Shown one piece after another: positions 9,291 through 18,010 of a stretch of 64,000 nucleotides of DNA (positions are counted from its first letter, which is position 1; the number at the start of each line of letters is the position of its first letter). Under the pieces are notes generated by a model that searched no databases, had not been told where the DNA came from, and saw only the letters and a program-made list of their open reading frames with translations. The position numbers were made by a program, and so were the translations under genes. Source of the DNA: Morganella morganii (GTDB taxonomy: Bacteria > Pseudomonadota > Gammaproteobacteria > Enterobacterales > Enterobacteriaceae); assembly GCF_019242955.1 (NCBI RefSeq), contig NZ_CP066129.1, positions 2,108,001-2,172,000 of the forward strand. Direction: 5' to 3'.

Positions 9291-10577
9291 ATGCAAGACA
9301 GCATTCAGACAGGTGCAAATGCAAATAGTGATTTAAAAAAGATCCCCTTTACCAAATATGACGCCGGATGGGTTGTATTATGTATCGGGATGGCAATCGG
9401 TTCAGGGATTGTTTTTATGCCGGTTCAGATCGGTATTAAAGGTATCTGGGTCTTTATAGCCGCCACATTATTGTCCTATCCGGCAATTTACTGGCTGCAA
9501 AATTTATATCTGCGGACATTATCCGAATCCGAAGAATGTGAGGATTATGCCAGCGTTATCACACAGTATCTGGGGAAAAACTGGGGGGTAGCCCTGGGTA
9601 TTGCCTATTTCCTGATGCTGCTGCACGGCATGTTCTCCTATTCACTCGCCGTAACCTTTGACAGTGCATCTTATATTAAAACATTCGGGTTAACGGAAGG
9701 ATTGTTATCCGATTCGGTATGGTACGGACTGATTATCCTGACGGTTCTGGTGGCGATTGCCGCTCAGGGGGAACGCCTGTTATTTAAGGTGTCCGGCCCG
9801 ATGGTCATAGTAAAATTCGGGATTATCGTGTTACTCGGTATTGTGATGGTACCTTACTGGAACTTTGCCAATATCAGCGCGTTTCCGGACTTTCTGCCGT
9901 TCCTGCGGGATGTGTTCCTGACACTGCCGTTTACTCTGTTCTCCATTCTGTTTGTACAGATTTTAAGCCCGATGAACATTGCTTACCGCAGAGTGGAGAA
10001 AGATAAGCGGATCGCGACTTACCGTGCAGTACGCGCAAACCGGGTGGCGTATATCATCCTGGCGGTTGCGGTTCTGTTCTTTGCGTTCTCGTTTACGTTC
10101 TCAATCAGCCATGACCAGGCTGTCTCCGCATTTGAACAGAATATCTCGGCGCTGGCGATCGCAGCACAGGTCATTCCGGGCGCGGTTGTTAAAGTGATGA
10201 CGGCAATGCTGAATATTTTCGCCATTCTGACCGCGTTCCTTGGTATTTATCTCGGATTCCAGGAGGCGATTAAAGGGATTGTGGTGAATATTCTTACCCG
10301 CTTTATGCCGCAGGAGCGTATTAATCAGACCGTGCTGCATTACGGTGTATGTATCGGCGTGATTCTGTCCCTGTGGTTCTGGGTTTCCACCCGCTTCTCT
10401 ATTCTCTTCTTTATGCAGCTCGGCGGGCCGTTATTCGGCGTGGTTTCCTGCCTGATCCCGTGCTATCTGGTTTACCGTGTGCCGGTATTACATAAATTCA
10501 AAGGGGCAACAGTCTGGTTTATTATTTTCTTCGGCGTGCTGTTGTGTCTCTCCCCGTTCTTTAAGTTTTTCGAATAA
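9291..10577 (+). CDS. HAAAP/SdaC-type amino acid transporter
   Basis: A 428-residue inner-membrane symporter of the hydroxy/aromatic amino acid permease family (SdaC, TdcC, YhjV relatives). The diagnostic first segment is [23 protein letters not shown], followed by about ten more membrane helices. A TTG six bases upstream is in frame, but ATG 9291 has GAGGA at the right distance. It lies 40 bases before a cystathionine beta-lyase gene, with a divergent LysR. I infer import of cysteine, cystathionine or a related amino acid that the lyase degrades. Confidence 0.82.
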   Translation: MQDSIQTGANANSDLKKIPFTKYDAGWVVLCIGMAIGSGIVFMPVQIGIKGIWVFIAATLLSYPAIYWLQNLYLRTLSESEECEDYASVITQYLGKNWGVALGIAYFLMLLHGMFSYSLAVTFDSASYIKTFGLTEGLLSDSVWYGLIILTVLVAIAAQGERLLFKVSGPMVIVKFGIIVLLGIVMVPYWNFANISAFPDFLPFLRDVFLTLPFTLFSILFVQILSPMNIAYRRVEKDKRIATYRAVRANRVAYIILAVAVLFFAFSFTFSISHDQAVSAFEQNISALAIAAQVIPGAVVKVMTAMLNIFAILTAFLGIYLGFQEAIKGIVVNILTRFMPQERINQTVLHYGVCIGVILSLWFWVSTRFSILFFMQLGGPLFGVVSCLIPCYLVYRVPVLHKFKGATVWFIIFFGVLLCLSPFFKFFE

Positions 10578-10617
10578 CGCTGTAAATGAATAACGACGTA
10601 TTACGCGTGAGGATGTT

Positions 10618-11793
10618 ATGACTAAAAAAACCGTTTCAGATTTTCATATTGATACACAAATAACGCAGCTGGGGCGTGACCCGGCGTCACAATCCGGTTT
10701 TGTTAATGCTCCGGTTTACCGGGGATCTACCGTGGTTTTCCCGACGATGGATGCTCTGCTGAATAACCGGGCTGAATTTAACTACGGTACCGCCGGTACG
10801 CCGACCATCAAAAACCTCGAGCAATCCTGGAGCGCCCTCGCGGGTGCCGAAGGAACCGTGCTGTCACCGTCCGGATTAGGTGCCATTGTGCTGGCGCTGC
10901 TGACCACGCTGAAAAGCGGCGATAACCTGCTGATGCCGGACAGTGTCTACCGCCCGACCCGTAACTTTTGCCGCGGTCTGCTGGAAAAAATGGGGATCAC
11001 CATCACCTATTACGACCCGATGATCGGCAGTGATATTGAAACGCTGATCAAAAGTAACACCAGCACGATTTTCCTGGAATCCCCCGGCTCCCAGAGTTTT
11101 GAGGTTCAGGATGTGCCCGCCATCACCGCGGTGGCGAAAAAATACAAAATCGCGACGATTATTGATAATACCTGGGCAACGCCGCTGTTTTTCCGGGCTC
11201 ATGATATGGGCTGTGATCTCTCCCTTGAAGCCGGAACCAAATATCTGGGCGGTCATTCTGACCTGCTGATGGGGATTGTGTCTGCTAACGCGGAATGGTG
11301 GCCGAAACTGCGGGAAACCTATGATTTGATGGCGATGCTGCCGGGTGCGGAAGATTGTTTCCTGGCACTGCGCGGGTTGCGTACGCTGTCAATCCGTCTG
11401 AAAGAAGCCCAGTCACGGGCGCTGGACATCGCGCACTGGCTGAAAGCCCGCCCGGAAGTGATCCGCGTGCTGCATCCGGCCTTTGAGGATTGCCCGGGGC
11501 ACGAAATCTGGAAACGCGATTTCACCGGCTCGTCCGGACTATTCTCGGTGGTACTTGACCCGAAATATACGCAGGATGATATCGGCAGGTTGCTGGACGG
11601 GCTTTCCATTTTCGGAATGGGCTACTCCTGGGGCGGTTTTGAAAGCCTGATCACCCCGTTTGATTGTGCGGAATACCGTACCGTTACAGAGTGGAATCCC
11701 GGCGGGCGGACACTCCGTCTGCAAATCGGACTGGAGGATGTTAATGATCTGAAGCAGGATCTGGCTGACGGATTTGCACGCATGGCGCATTGA
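10618..11793 (+). CDS. metC: Cystathionine beta-lyase, MetC-like
   Basis: A 391-residue PLP-dependent Cys/Met metabolism enzyme. The Schiff-base Lys is K208 in GTKYLGGHSD, with the cofactor-binding YGTAGTPT motif at about 56-63 and IIDNTWATP at 181-189. MetC cleaves cystathionine (and often cysteine) to homocysteine or H2S, pyruvate and ammonia. Its placement behind an amino-acid importer rather than with methionine-synthesis genes suggests a catabolic or H2S-producing role. A strong intrinsic terminator follows. The exact substrate is not determinable from sequence, so the gene symbol is by similarity. Confidence 0.82.
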   Translation: MTKKTVSDFHIDTQITQLGRDPASQSGFVNAPVYRGSTVVFPTMDALLNNRAEFNYGTAGTPTIKNLEQSWSALAGAEGTVLSPSGLGAIVLALLTTLKSGDNLLMPDSVYRPTRNFCRGLLEKMGITITYYDPMIGSDIETLIKSNTSTIFLESPGSQSFEVQDVPAITAVAKKYKIATIIDNTWATPLFFRAHDMGCDLSLEAGTKYLGGHSDLLMGIVSANAEWWPKLRETYDLMAMLPGAEDCFLALRGLRTLSIRLKEAQSRALDIAHWLKARPEVIRVLHPAFEDCPGHEIWKRDFTGSSGLFSVVLDPKYTQDDIGRLLDGLSIFGMGYSWGGFESLITPFDCAEYRTVTEWNPGGRTLRLQIGLEDVNDLKQDLADGFARMAH

Positions 11794-11826
11794 TATTCTG
11801 CCGGAAGAAACAGCACTGTATACCGG

Positions 11827-11853
11827 AAAACCTGCATTTTTTGCAGGTTTTTC
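11827..11853 (+). terminator. Intrinsic terminator of the transporter-metC operon
   Basis: A hairpin CCTGCA-TTTTT-TGCAGG with flanking AAAA upstream and TTTTT downstream, 33 bases after the metC stop. Confidence 0.8.
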
Positions 11854-11871
11854 TCTGTCCGGAATCCGGAT

Positions 11872-11896
11872 AAAAAAATGCCGCACAGCGTGCGGC
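11872..11896 (-). terminator. Intrinsic terminator of the PAP2 gene
   Basis: A hairpin GCCGCAC-AGC-GTGCGGC (11880-11896) that, read on the minus strand, is followed by a T7 run (complement of 11872-11878). It lies 45 bases after the PAP2 stop. Confidence 0.8.
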
Positions 11897-11941
11897 AATT
11901 AAATCATTGAGGGTATTTATAATTGTTCGTTAAACGACAAA

Positions 11942-12532
11942 TTATATTAATACGACATAACATTGATACGCCAGCCAGCCGAGTACCGCACCTGCCGGTA
12001 AATCAATAATATAATGCTGTTTGGTGAACATGCAGGATAACGCGATTAACAGCGGGAACATGAATACCCATGGTCCGAGTGTGGCATACGCCAGCAGTGC
12101 GGTTAATGTGGCAACAGAGACATGCATGCTCGGGAAACAGTTGGATGTATCATCAAATTTCTGCACAAACAGCAGGAATTTTTCAGAGGCTTTCTTCCCT
12201 TTATTCATTTCACGCCAGTGCGGCGGCGTGGCAACCGGATACACCACAAAGAAAAACATCTGCATCAGCAGCAGAATAACATAGCTGAATACGATGATGA
12301 TAAACTGACGTGAATCCTGAATGATCCAGTTCAGATAGAGAATCGCCGGATAATAAAGAAAGCTGTATATCCAGGACCACCAGGGCCAGAAAGGAATTTT
12401 TTCATCCAGTGCAGAGTTAAATGTTTTAACCGGCCTGACCATATGACGCTGCGTAAAGAAATAAAACTGATAAACACCTACGATAATAATACCACTGAGC
12501 ACCAGGTGAATAACCCTGTCGATAAACATCAT
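11942..12532 (-). CDS. PAP2 superfamily membrane phosphatase
   Basis: A 196-residue integral membrane protein with about six hydrophobic segments. It has the PAP2 signature motifs: CFPSMHVS with P134-S135-M136-H137, and KQHYIIDLPAG with H173 and D177. Such enzymes remove phosphate from phosphatidic acid, undecaprenyl pyrophosphate or lipid-linked inositol. The PSMHVS form is closer to inositol-phosphoceramide/PAP2-like proteins than to PgpB. AAGGA sits nine bases before ATG 12532. It is monocistronic, ending at its own terminator. Substrate unknown. Confidence 0.75.
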   Translation of the reverse strand: MMFIDRVIHLVLSGIIIVGVYQFYFFTQRHMVRPVKTFNSALDEKIPFWPWWSWIYSFLYYPAILYLNWIIQDSRQFIIIVFSYVILLLMQMFFFVVYPVATPPHWREMNKGKKASEKFLLFVQKFDDTSNCFPSMHVSVATLTALLAYATLGPWVFMFPLLIALSCMFTKQHYIIDLPAGAVLGWLAYQCYVVLI

Positions 12533-12824
12533 CTGAAAATTTCCTTTTAAAAAAAATCAATTAAACTGCTTTTCTGATTTTCAGCACACCGTGTTTTAGC
12601 ATACCAATGCCCGAAATACTATCGTGTTATTTTATGTTGAATTATAATATATAAACAATATCAATTAGTTACAGAAATAAATCACAATAAGGAAAATTCC
12701 TAAATTTTCGGTTAAAAGGCGTCAAAATATTGATTTGACGGATAATATTTTATAAATCCTTCAGGTTCCGGTGTAATTTATCCGGCAGACTGTTTTAAAA
12801 GCATAAAACCAACGGGTACCCTTT

Positions 12825-13346
12825 ATGACAACCACTCTCACACTGCGGGCAGTGACACCGGATGAGATTACTGCACTCAGCAACATCGGATATTCCGCTT
12901 ACCGCCATCATTTTTCTGCTTATTGGGATTCAGAAACAGAGCTGAATGCTTATCTGGACAGTGAATATCACCCGCAGGTTATTGCACAGAGTATGGAAAA
13001 TACCGGGGTATCCTGGTTTTTCATTTGTAGCGGCAATACCATTACCGGATTTTGCAAACTGACCGAAAACAGTCCGGTAACCGGAAAAACGTACAGCGGA
13101 ATGCTGCTCAATAAACTCTATTTTTTACCGGATGAAACCGGAAAAGGATACGGAAGCAGCGCATTCACGCTGGCTGAGGATATTGCCCGTTCCCGCCTTC
13201 AGGCATGTCTGTGGCTGGAGGTTTTAGAAAATAACACCGGCGCCCGGCATTTTTATCAGTCACAGGGAATGACCGTGACCGGCTCTCTGCCGTTCATGAC
13301 AGAACAGCAATCCTCACGCCTGCTGATTATGGAAAAACCACTGTAA
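12825..13346 (+). CDS. GNAT family acetyltransferase
   Basis: A 173-residue single-domain acetyltransferase. The cofactor-binding region is LNKLYFLPDETGKGYGSSAFTLAE (about residues 94-117), in which the normal R/Q-x-x-G-x-G/A loop reads ETGKGYG, and it is followed by LWLEVLENNTGARHFYQSQGM, the classic NxxAxxFYxxxGF element. ATG 12825 starts the conserved LRAVTPDE strand. The 290-base AT-rich stretch before it (12533-12824) shows no other gene. Acceptor unknown. Confidence 0.75.
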   Translation: MTTTLTLRAVTPDEITALSNIGYSAYRHHFSAYWDSETELNAYLDSEYHPQVIAQSMENTGVSWFFICSGNTITGFCKLTENSPVTGKTYSGMLLNKLYFLPDETGKGYGSSAFTLAEDIARSRLQACLWLEVLENNTGARHFYQSQGMTVTGSLPFMTEQQSSRLLIMEKPL

Positions 13347-13384
13347 TAGCGTTTCTCATAAATCTGATAAAAATGCGTCTGTCA

Positions 13385-13442
13385 CCGGCAGATAAGCAGC
13401 CATAAACTGATTTTCCCTTATCTGTTTATTATCTGCCGGAGA
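13385..13442 (+). promoter_or_regulatory. Inverted repeats abutting the ribosome site of the Cry-like gene
   Basis: CCGGCAGATAA (13385-13395) is perfectly repeated in inverse as TTATCTGCCGG (13429-13439). A second, partial inverse copy CTTATCTG lies at 13417-13424. The right arm overlaps the GGAG ribosome site (13438-13441) of the gene starting at 13449. The repeats could act as an operator or as alternative RNA hairpins that hide the ribosome site. Confidence 0.5.
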
Positions 13443-13448
13443 AACATT

Positions 13449-14666
13449 ATGACTCAGATTTCTGCTCTTCACCTTGCCGCAGAAAGCACCCAGCCACCGT
13501 TACATATGCTGACGTTACAGGCATTAAATATGATCCCGCCTGCCTCTTTTTCCGCTTCCGCGATTTCACCGCAGGGAATTGCCACCACGATCCTCAGTAT
13601 GGTGCTGAAGCTGGTATATAAAAAAATGACAGAACCAAAAGAAGTGGATGTTATCGGGATCATTCAGGAAACACTGATGAAAAATACCTCAGAATGGCTG
13701 GAATCGGAATACCAGGCTGTCCGCAAAGATGCCGAAAGTTTACAGGATGCAATCAGTTCCTGGCAAAATTCGCCGACAGAAGAAGCGCGGCAGCTGATTG
13801 TGGTGCGCAATGAAATTGCTGTCGCGGATATGCGCCGTCTGTGCATTCTCAGCATTAATACCGCAAAAAGCAGAGGAATTGTCCGGTTGTGCGGTGTATG
13901 TGCCCTGTCCTGCCTGCTCTATTTTTTCACACTACGCGATACTCTGGTATTCGGCAAAAGCTGGGGATATGCCTCTGATGTTCTGGAAAAATACAGTAAG
14001 GCTCTGACAGAACAGGCCGATATTATGTTTAAGGATGTGCTGACGGCAGAGATCAATAATTACACCGAAAATGATGATTTTTATGATCCGGAAAGTCAGG
14101 CCAAACGCTCCGTCATTTACTGGACATCCGGTTATACCAATATTCAGGAGCACCTGACTTACGGTGCGCAGCAAAAACCCACCCGTGTCTGCCGTGAGCG
14201 CGGCGATATCAGCGCTAATCCGGTTGATGGTGAAAATCATACGGTTTATCTCGGCAATCTGTTTTTGACGGACGGTAATTCTTCCGCTGACGGCAGCTAT
14301 AACTACTTGTCTGCCGCCGAACCCCGCAGCTATGACAGAAGCGGTGACCCGGTCAGATTACCGGTCAGAAGTGCCGGTCTGTACCATATCCGGCTATATT
14401 ATGCCTATATGACCAATTCCCTCAGTTTTGATTATGAAACACAACTGCGGATCGAACAGGCCGGAAAAATCGTCACCGATGCCCATCTGACCGATTTAAC
14501 CAAAACGGTACTGACACCGTATAAGTCCGGCTCAAATTACGGCCCGGTGATTTACCGCGAAACACAACTGCACCTGGAAGAAGGTGATATTGTGCTGACA
14601 TTCCATGAGGATCGTTCACTCTCCGGCGGCGGATTATTGCAGCATGTTGAGTTTGTGAAAGTGTAA
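13449..14666 (+). CDS. Cry/PirB-like pore-forming toxin candidate
   Basis: A 405-residue protein without a signal peptide. Residues about 40-205 read as an all-helical bundle; the segment CALSCLLYFFTLRDTLVFG followed by KSWGY (about 151-174) strongly recalls helices 5-6 of Cry toxin domain I, where a Leu-Arg-Asp and a Gly-x-x-Trp-Gly recur. The C-terminus (about 308-405) starts GLYHIRLYYAYMTN and ends HVEFVKV, the pattern of the Cry carbohydrate-binding domain III. The roughly 100 residues between are too few for domain II, so the layout is like PirB (domain I plus III). GGAG lies seven bases before ATG 13449. No PirA partner is adjacent. Homology is from pattern recognition and needs a profile search. 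Confidence 0.6.
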   Translation: MTQISALHLAAESTQPPLHMLTLQALNMIPPASFSASAISPQGIATTILSMVLKLVYKKMTEPKEVDVIGIIQETLMKNTSEWLESEYQAVRKDAESLQDAISSWQNSPTEEARQLIVVRNEIAVADMRRLCILSINTAKSRGIVRLCGVCALSCLLYFFTLRDTLVFGKSWGYASDVLEKYSKALTEQADIMFKDVLTAEINNYTENDDFYDPESQAKRSVIYWTSGYTNIQEHLTYGAQQKPTRVCRERGDISANPVDGENHTVYLGNLFLTDGNSSADGSYNYLSAAEPRSYDRSGDPVRLPVRSAGLYHIRLYYAYMTNSLSFDYETQLRIEQAGKIVTDAHLTDLTKTVLTPYKSGSNYGPVIYRETQLHLEEGDIVLTFHEDRSLSGGGLLQHVEFVKV

Positions 14667-14676
14667 AATCTGACAT

Positions 14677-14704
14677 TACCGTCACCGGAAAACCGGTGAC
14701 GGTA
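14677..14704. terminator. Hairpin between convergent genes
   Basis: A perfect 12-bp stem TACCGTCACCGG with AAAA loop lies between the stops at 14666 (+) and 14713 (-). It has no long T-run on either side, so it is a probable bidirectional, weak intrinsic terminator. Confidence 0.55.
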
Positions 14705-14712
14705 TATCCGGA

Positions 14713-15705
14713 TTACTCCGGTTGCAGAATGTCAGTGATCTGCTGCTGAGTCAGCGTAATGCCATAAAATGTCTGATAAAAGGCGGCTGTTTCATTTCTC
14801 ATATCAATATCTGCAAACGCATCCGGATACAGCACGGTGGCCAGCCAGAGAAACTGCAATGCCTGCTCTGATGTTTCGCGGCACCACCAGAACATCCCGC
14901 GCGGATTGGTATATACCCGCCCGCTACGCACCGCATCAATGGACTGCCACTGCGGCGATGACTGAATAAACTCAGCATCCCGCCGGTTCATCGCAATAAT
15001 CACCTGCGGGTCAGCCGCAATAATCTGCTCTGATGACACTTCGCCGTTAGCACTGCTGTGTGCGGGAAACCAGTTTTCCGCCACATTAACCGCACCGGCC
15101 AAATCCATCCAGTCCTGATTGAGCGACGGTCGTCCGGAGGTGTACAGCGGATTACCCATGCTGTGATACACCCGCAGACGGGCAGAATCAGGAACGTTTT
15201 TCAGCCGTTCCTGTACCCTGCGGATATTGTCACGGAAGTAGCGTTCATAGTGTGCCGCCTTTGCCGCTGCATCCGGGCCGAGCGCTTCACCGGTCAGCAT
15301 TACCCGCTCCCGCAGTGCATCCATGCTATTGGCTTTAAAAGACAGCACGCGGACACCGGCCTGAGCCAGTACCTCCTGTTGCGGAACGCGTATCCCGTCA
15401 TGGATAAATAAAATATCTGTCCGCAGACTCAGGATTTGTTCAATATTCAGCTCATTCCCGCCGGTTGTACCGATGACCGGCACATTATCAATCTGCGGCA
15501 ACATCTGGCGGAACAGCGGGATCTGTTTGGCAATCCGTGAGGTTCCGGTGATATTACCGCCGTACCCCAGCATCATAATGATCGCATTTTGTGCCGGCCA
15601 CGGTGTTGCTATCCGCAGTGCCGGTTCCGGCGCAATATCCGCAGGGGCACTGAATACACAGGTACTGACGAATAACAGACATAACGCTGATAAATAATGC
15701 CGCAT
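14713..15705 (-). CDS. Periplasmic siderophore-binding protein (FecB/TroA-like)
   Basis: A 330-residue binding protein with signal peptide (YLSALCLLFVSTCVFSA, cleavage near residue 20). The two-lobed metal-chelate binding fold is visible from NEQ/NELNIEQILSLRTDILF and NPLYTSGRPSLNQDWMDLAGAVNVAEN. The frame extends upstream into the receptor gene, but ATG 15705 has GGAGG and a proper signal sequence. It lies 13 bases after the TonB-dependent receptor gene and is cotranscribed with it. No permease or ATPase gene is adjacent, so it must use another transporter or have another role. Confidence 0.8.
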   Translation of the reverse strand: MRHYLSALCLLFVSTCVFSAPADIAPEPALRIATPWPAQNAIIMMLGYGGNITGTSRIAKQIPLFRQMLPQIDNVPVIGTTGGNELNIEQILSLRTDILFIHDGIRVPQQEVLAQAGVRVLSFKANSMDALRERVMLTGEALGPDAAAKAAHYERYFRDNIRRVQERLKNVPDSARLRVYHSMGNPLYTSGRPSLNQDWMDLAGAVNVAENWFPAHSSANGEVSSEQIIAADPQVIIAMNRRDAEFIQSSPQWQSIDAVRSGRVYTNPRGMFWWCRETSEQALQFLWLATVLYPDAFADIDMRNETAAFYQTFYGITLTQQQITDILQPE

Positions 15706-15718
15706 CACGCTGCCTCCG

Positions 15719-17878
15719 TTAAAAATCAAATGATACTGTGGCACGGAACTCACGGCCTGCACCTGTAAAGGCATTGGCGCCGCCATTTTTACCGTTACTG
15801 TTGCCGGGGAAAATAGACGCCCAATAATGCTCGTTGGTGACGTTATCCGCAGAGATCCGCAGCGTGACCGGCACATTTTCTATCTGAGTGGTATAACGGG
15901 CACCGAGATCCAGCGTGGTGTAGCTGTCTGCCCAACTGGTGTTGGTATCATTGGCCGCCCGTTTTCCGGTGTAATGAATATTGGCACTGTATACCCACTG
16001 CGGGACAGACGGCAGACTGTATTCCGCCAGCAGATTTGCCTGCACCTTCGGCACGCCGACAACCCGTTTATCCTCTGTTTTGTTATTGCCGGTATCCGTG
16101 AGTTCTGCTTTCAGGAACGTAACACCGCTGTAAATATTCAGCCCCTGCCAGACATTACCTGTGGCGGTCAGTTCCAGACCATCATTGACCTGTTCGCCCT
16201 GCTTTTTAAAGACCTGATCACTATCGGTATAGGCAAACGGCCGTTTGAGGCGGAAAACGGCGGCACTCAGGTTCATATTACCGGTATTGGCTTTAATACC
16301 CCATTCATATTGGGTGCTGCGGTACGGGCTGAGTGTTTCACCCCGGTTTTTGACTTTGTCATCATCCGGCGCGGTATCCCCCGGCTGGAGCGAATCGGCA
16401 TAACTGATATAGGTCATCACATCCGGCGTGATTTTATACATCAGCGCCATATTCGGGCTGGTGCCGGTCTGCTGATCGCGGTCAGTTTTGTGTCCCTGCT
16501 TATCGAAGTTACGGGTCGTGATCCGGCTCTGACTGACATACACCATGGCAGACCATTGCGGATTAAATGTGACAGTGTCACCAATGATGATGCTCTGCTG
16601 CTGATTCTCACTGGCTTTGTAACGTTCCCCGCCGGTTCTGATACGGCCATCAGAAGGTTCGGTCATGGATGACGGATCATACATATTGGTATTGCCGAGC
16701 GGAAAGGTTGTCCCCCGCTCTTTGGCACTGTAAATTGACCAGGTATAACCGGTGGTGGCGAGCGCCACATCATGATTTACCGTACCGGTATCAAACTGAC
16801 CGTTCAGGGCGAGATTGTTACTCAGAACGCGGAAACGACCGGCCGCCGGAGAGTCCGTGATCGAACGGCTGATAGTCCCTTTGCTGTCCAGAATCTGAGA
16901 TGAAACGGAACGCATTGCCCGATCTGCCTGCTGATAGCCGATACCGCCGCTCAATGACCAGTCATCATTCATATAGTGGGTAAACCGGGTGCTGACCGAG
17001 TCTGTCGTCAGGTCATTACCGGCGGTATTAAGTGCAAGATCAGGATTGCTGCTGTCAGGTGCATTCGGCAAATCTATATCCGGGCCGTAACCAAAGCTGC
17101 CGGGAAATCCTTTGGTAACAAAATGATAGTGACTGGCATCCAGCTGTATCTGTGTTCCCGGCCGGATCTGCCAGTCCAGGGCAACAGCGGCCAGCTGACG
17201 GCGGATCTTACTGTTCCGGACATAGCCTTCACCCTCTTCATCCAGCAAATTCAGGCGATAGCCGAACGTTTTTTCTTCATCTACCTGGCCGCCGAGATCC
17301 AGGTGAGCACTGTAAGCATTGCGGTTCTGATACCCCACCGTGACCCGGCGCAGCGGCTCCTGTACCGGCCGTTTGGAGATAAAATTAAACTGACCGGAAG
17401 GACTGGCCGGGCCGTAAATTGCACCGGTCAGGCTGTTCACGGCATCCAGCCGTTCCAGCATTTCGACCGGAAACGCAGTGGTTGAAACAATATTCAGGCC
17501 ATTCAGTCTGCTGTTTTCCACCACGCTGCCCTGCATTCCCCGGCTCTGCGGACGGCCCACATCCATGCCGCCGCGTGCCTGCATCTGGGAAGACGGCAGA
17601 TATTTCAGCATTTCACTGACACTTTTACTTTGCTGATTGCGGATCATTGCTTCGCTGACCGTATTGCTGCTGTAGGGAATATCCAGCCACTGCCTGGTGC
17701 CGAGCGGCCCCATATCAATATCAGTCGCCACAAAACCGGCACCGGCCTGTGTTTGCGGAGTGATATGAGAGGGTTTATCCGTCACAATAATGGTATCTGC
17801 CAGTGCCTGCTGTGCCGGAAAAAGAGCAACAGAAATCAGCGCAGGCAGTAATGCCCGCGAAATATATTTTTTAGTCAT
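15719..17878 (-). CDS. TonB-dependent siderophore receptor
   Basis: A 719-residue outer-membrane receptor with signal peptide (cleavage after ALA, about residue 27), a plug domain (about 60-175, including VSEMLKYLPSSQMQARGG and NSLTGAIYGPASPSGQFNFISKRP) and a 22-strand barrel ending in the terminal aromatic motif VSFDF. The plug motifs are those of hydroxamate-type receptors (FhuA, FhuE, FoxA group). A Fur-box-like sequence lies about 53-71 bases upstream. It is followed by its binding protein. The particular siderophore cannot be told. Confidence 0.88.
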   Translation of the reverse strand: MTKKYISRALLPALISVALFPAQQALADTIIVTDKPSHITPQTQAGAGFVATDIDMGPLGTRQWLDIPYSSNTVSEAMIRNQQSKSVSEMLKYLPSSQMQARGGMDVGRPQSRGMQGSVVENSRLNGLNIVSTTAFPVEMLERLDAVNSLTGAIYGPASPSGQFNFISKRPVQEPLRRVTVGYQNRNAYSAHLDLGGQVDEEKTFGYRLNLLDEEGEGYVRNSKIRRQLAAVALDWQIRPGTQIQLDASHYHFVTKGFPGSFGYGPDIDLPNAPDSSNPDLALNTAGNDLTTDSVSTRFTHYMNDDWSLSGGIGYQQADRAMRSVSSQILDSKGTISRSITDSPAAGRFRVLSNNLALNGQFDTGTVNHDVALATTGYTWSIYSAKERGTTFPLGNTNMYDPSSMTEPSDGRIRTGGERYKASENQQQSIIIGDTVTFNPQWSAMVYVSQSRITTRNFDKQGHKTDRDQQTGTSPNMALMYKITPDVMTYISYADSLQPGDTAPDDDKVKNRGETLSPYRSTQYEWGIKANTGNMNLSAAVFRLKRPFAYTDSDQVFKKQGEQVNDGLELTATGNVWQGLNIYSGVTFLKAELTDTGNNKTEDKRVVGVPKVQANLLAEYSLPSVPQWVYSANIHYTGKRAANDTNTSWADSYTTLDLGARYTTQIENVPVTLRISADNVTNEHYWASIFPGNSNGKNGGANAFTGAGREFRATVSFDF

Positions 17879-17930
17879 GGAACCATCCGTTATCGTTTTA
17901 CTGTTATCATTGTATATTATTTTATATAAC

Positions 17931-17949
17931 GTAAATGATATTGATTTTC
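17931..17949 (-). promoter_or_regulatory. Fur-box-like site upstream of the receptor gene
   Basis: On the minus strand the 19-mer GAAAATCAATATCATTTAC matches the Fur consensus at 13 of 19 positions by my count. A second partial match containing AATGATAA lies nearer the gene (about 17901-17919). Iron repression of receptor and binding protein is inferred. Confidence 0.5.
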
Positions 17950-18010
17950 GCTTCAGGTAAACGTGATCAGTATCAATGAGTTCCGGAAGAGATAATTTCT
18001 CTCGTTATTA

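Noticed and set aside
15827-16672. Open frame of 281 codons opposite the siderophore receptor
   Set aside because: Composition is the complement of a TonB-dependent receptor; no motifs of its own.
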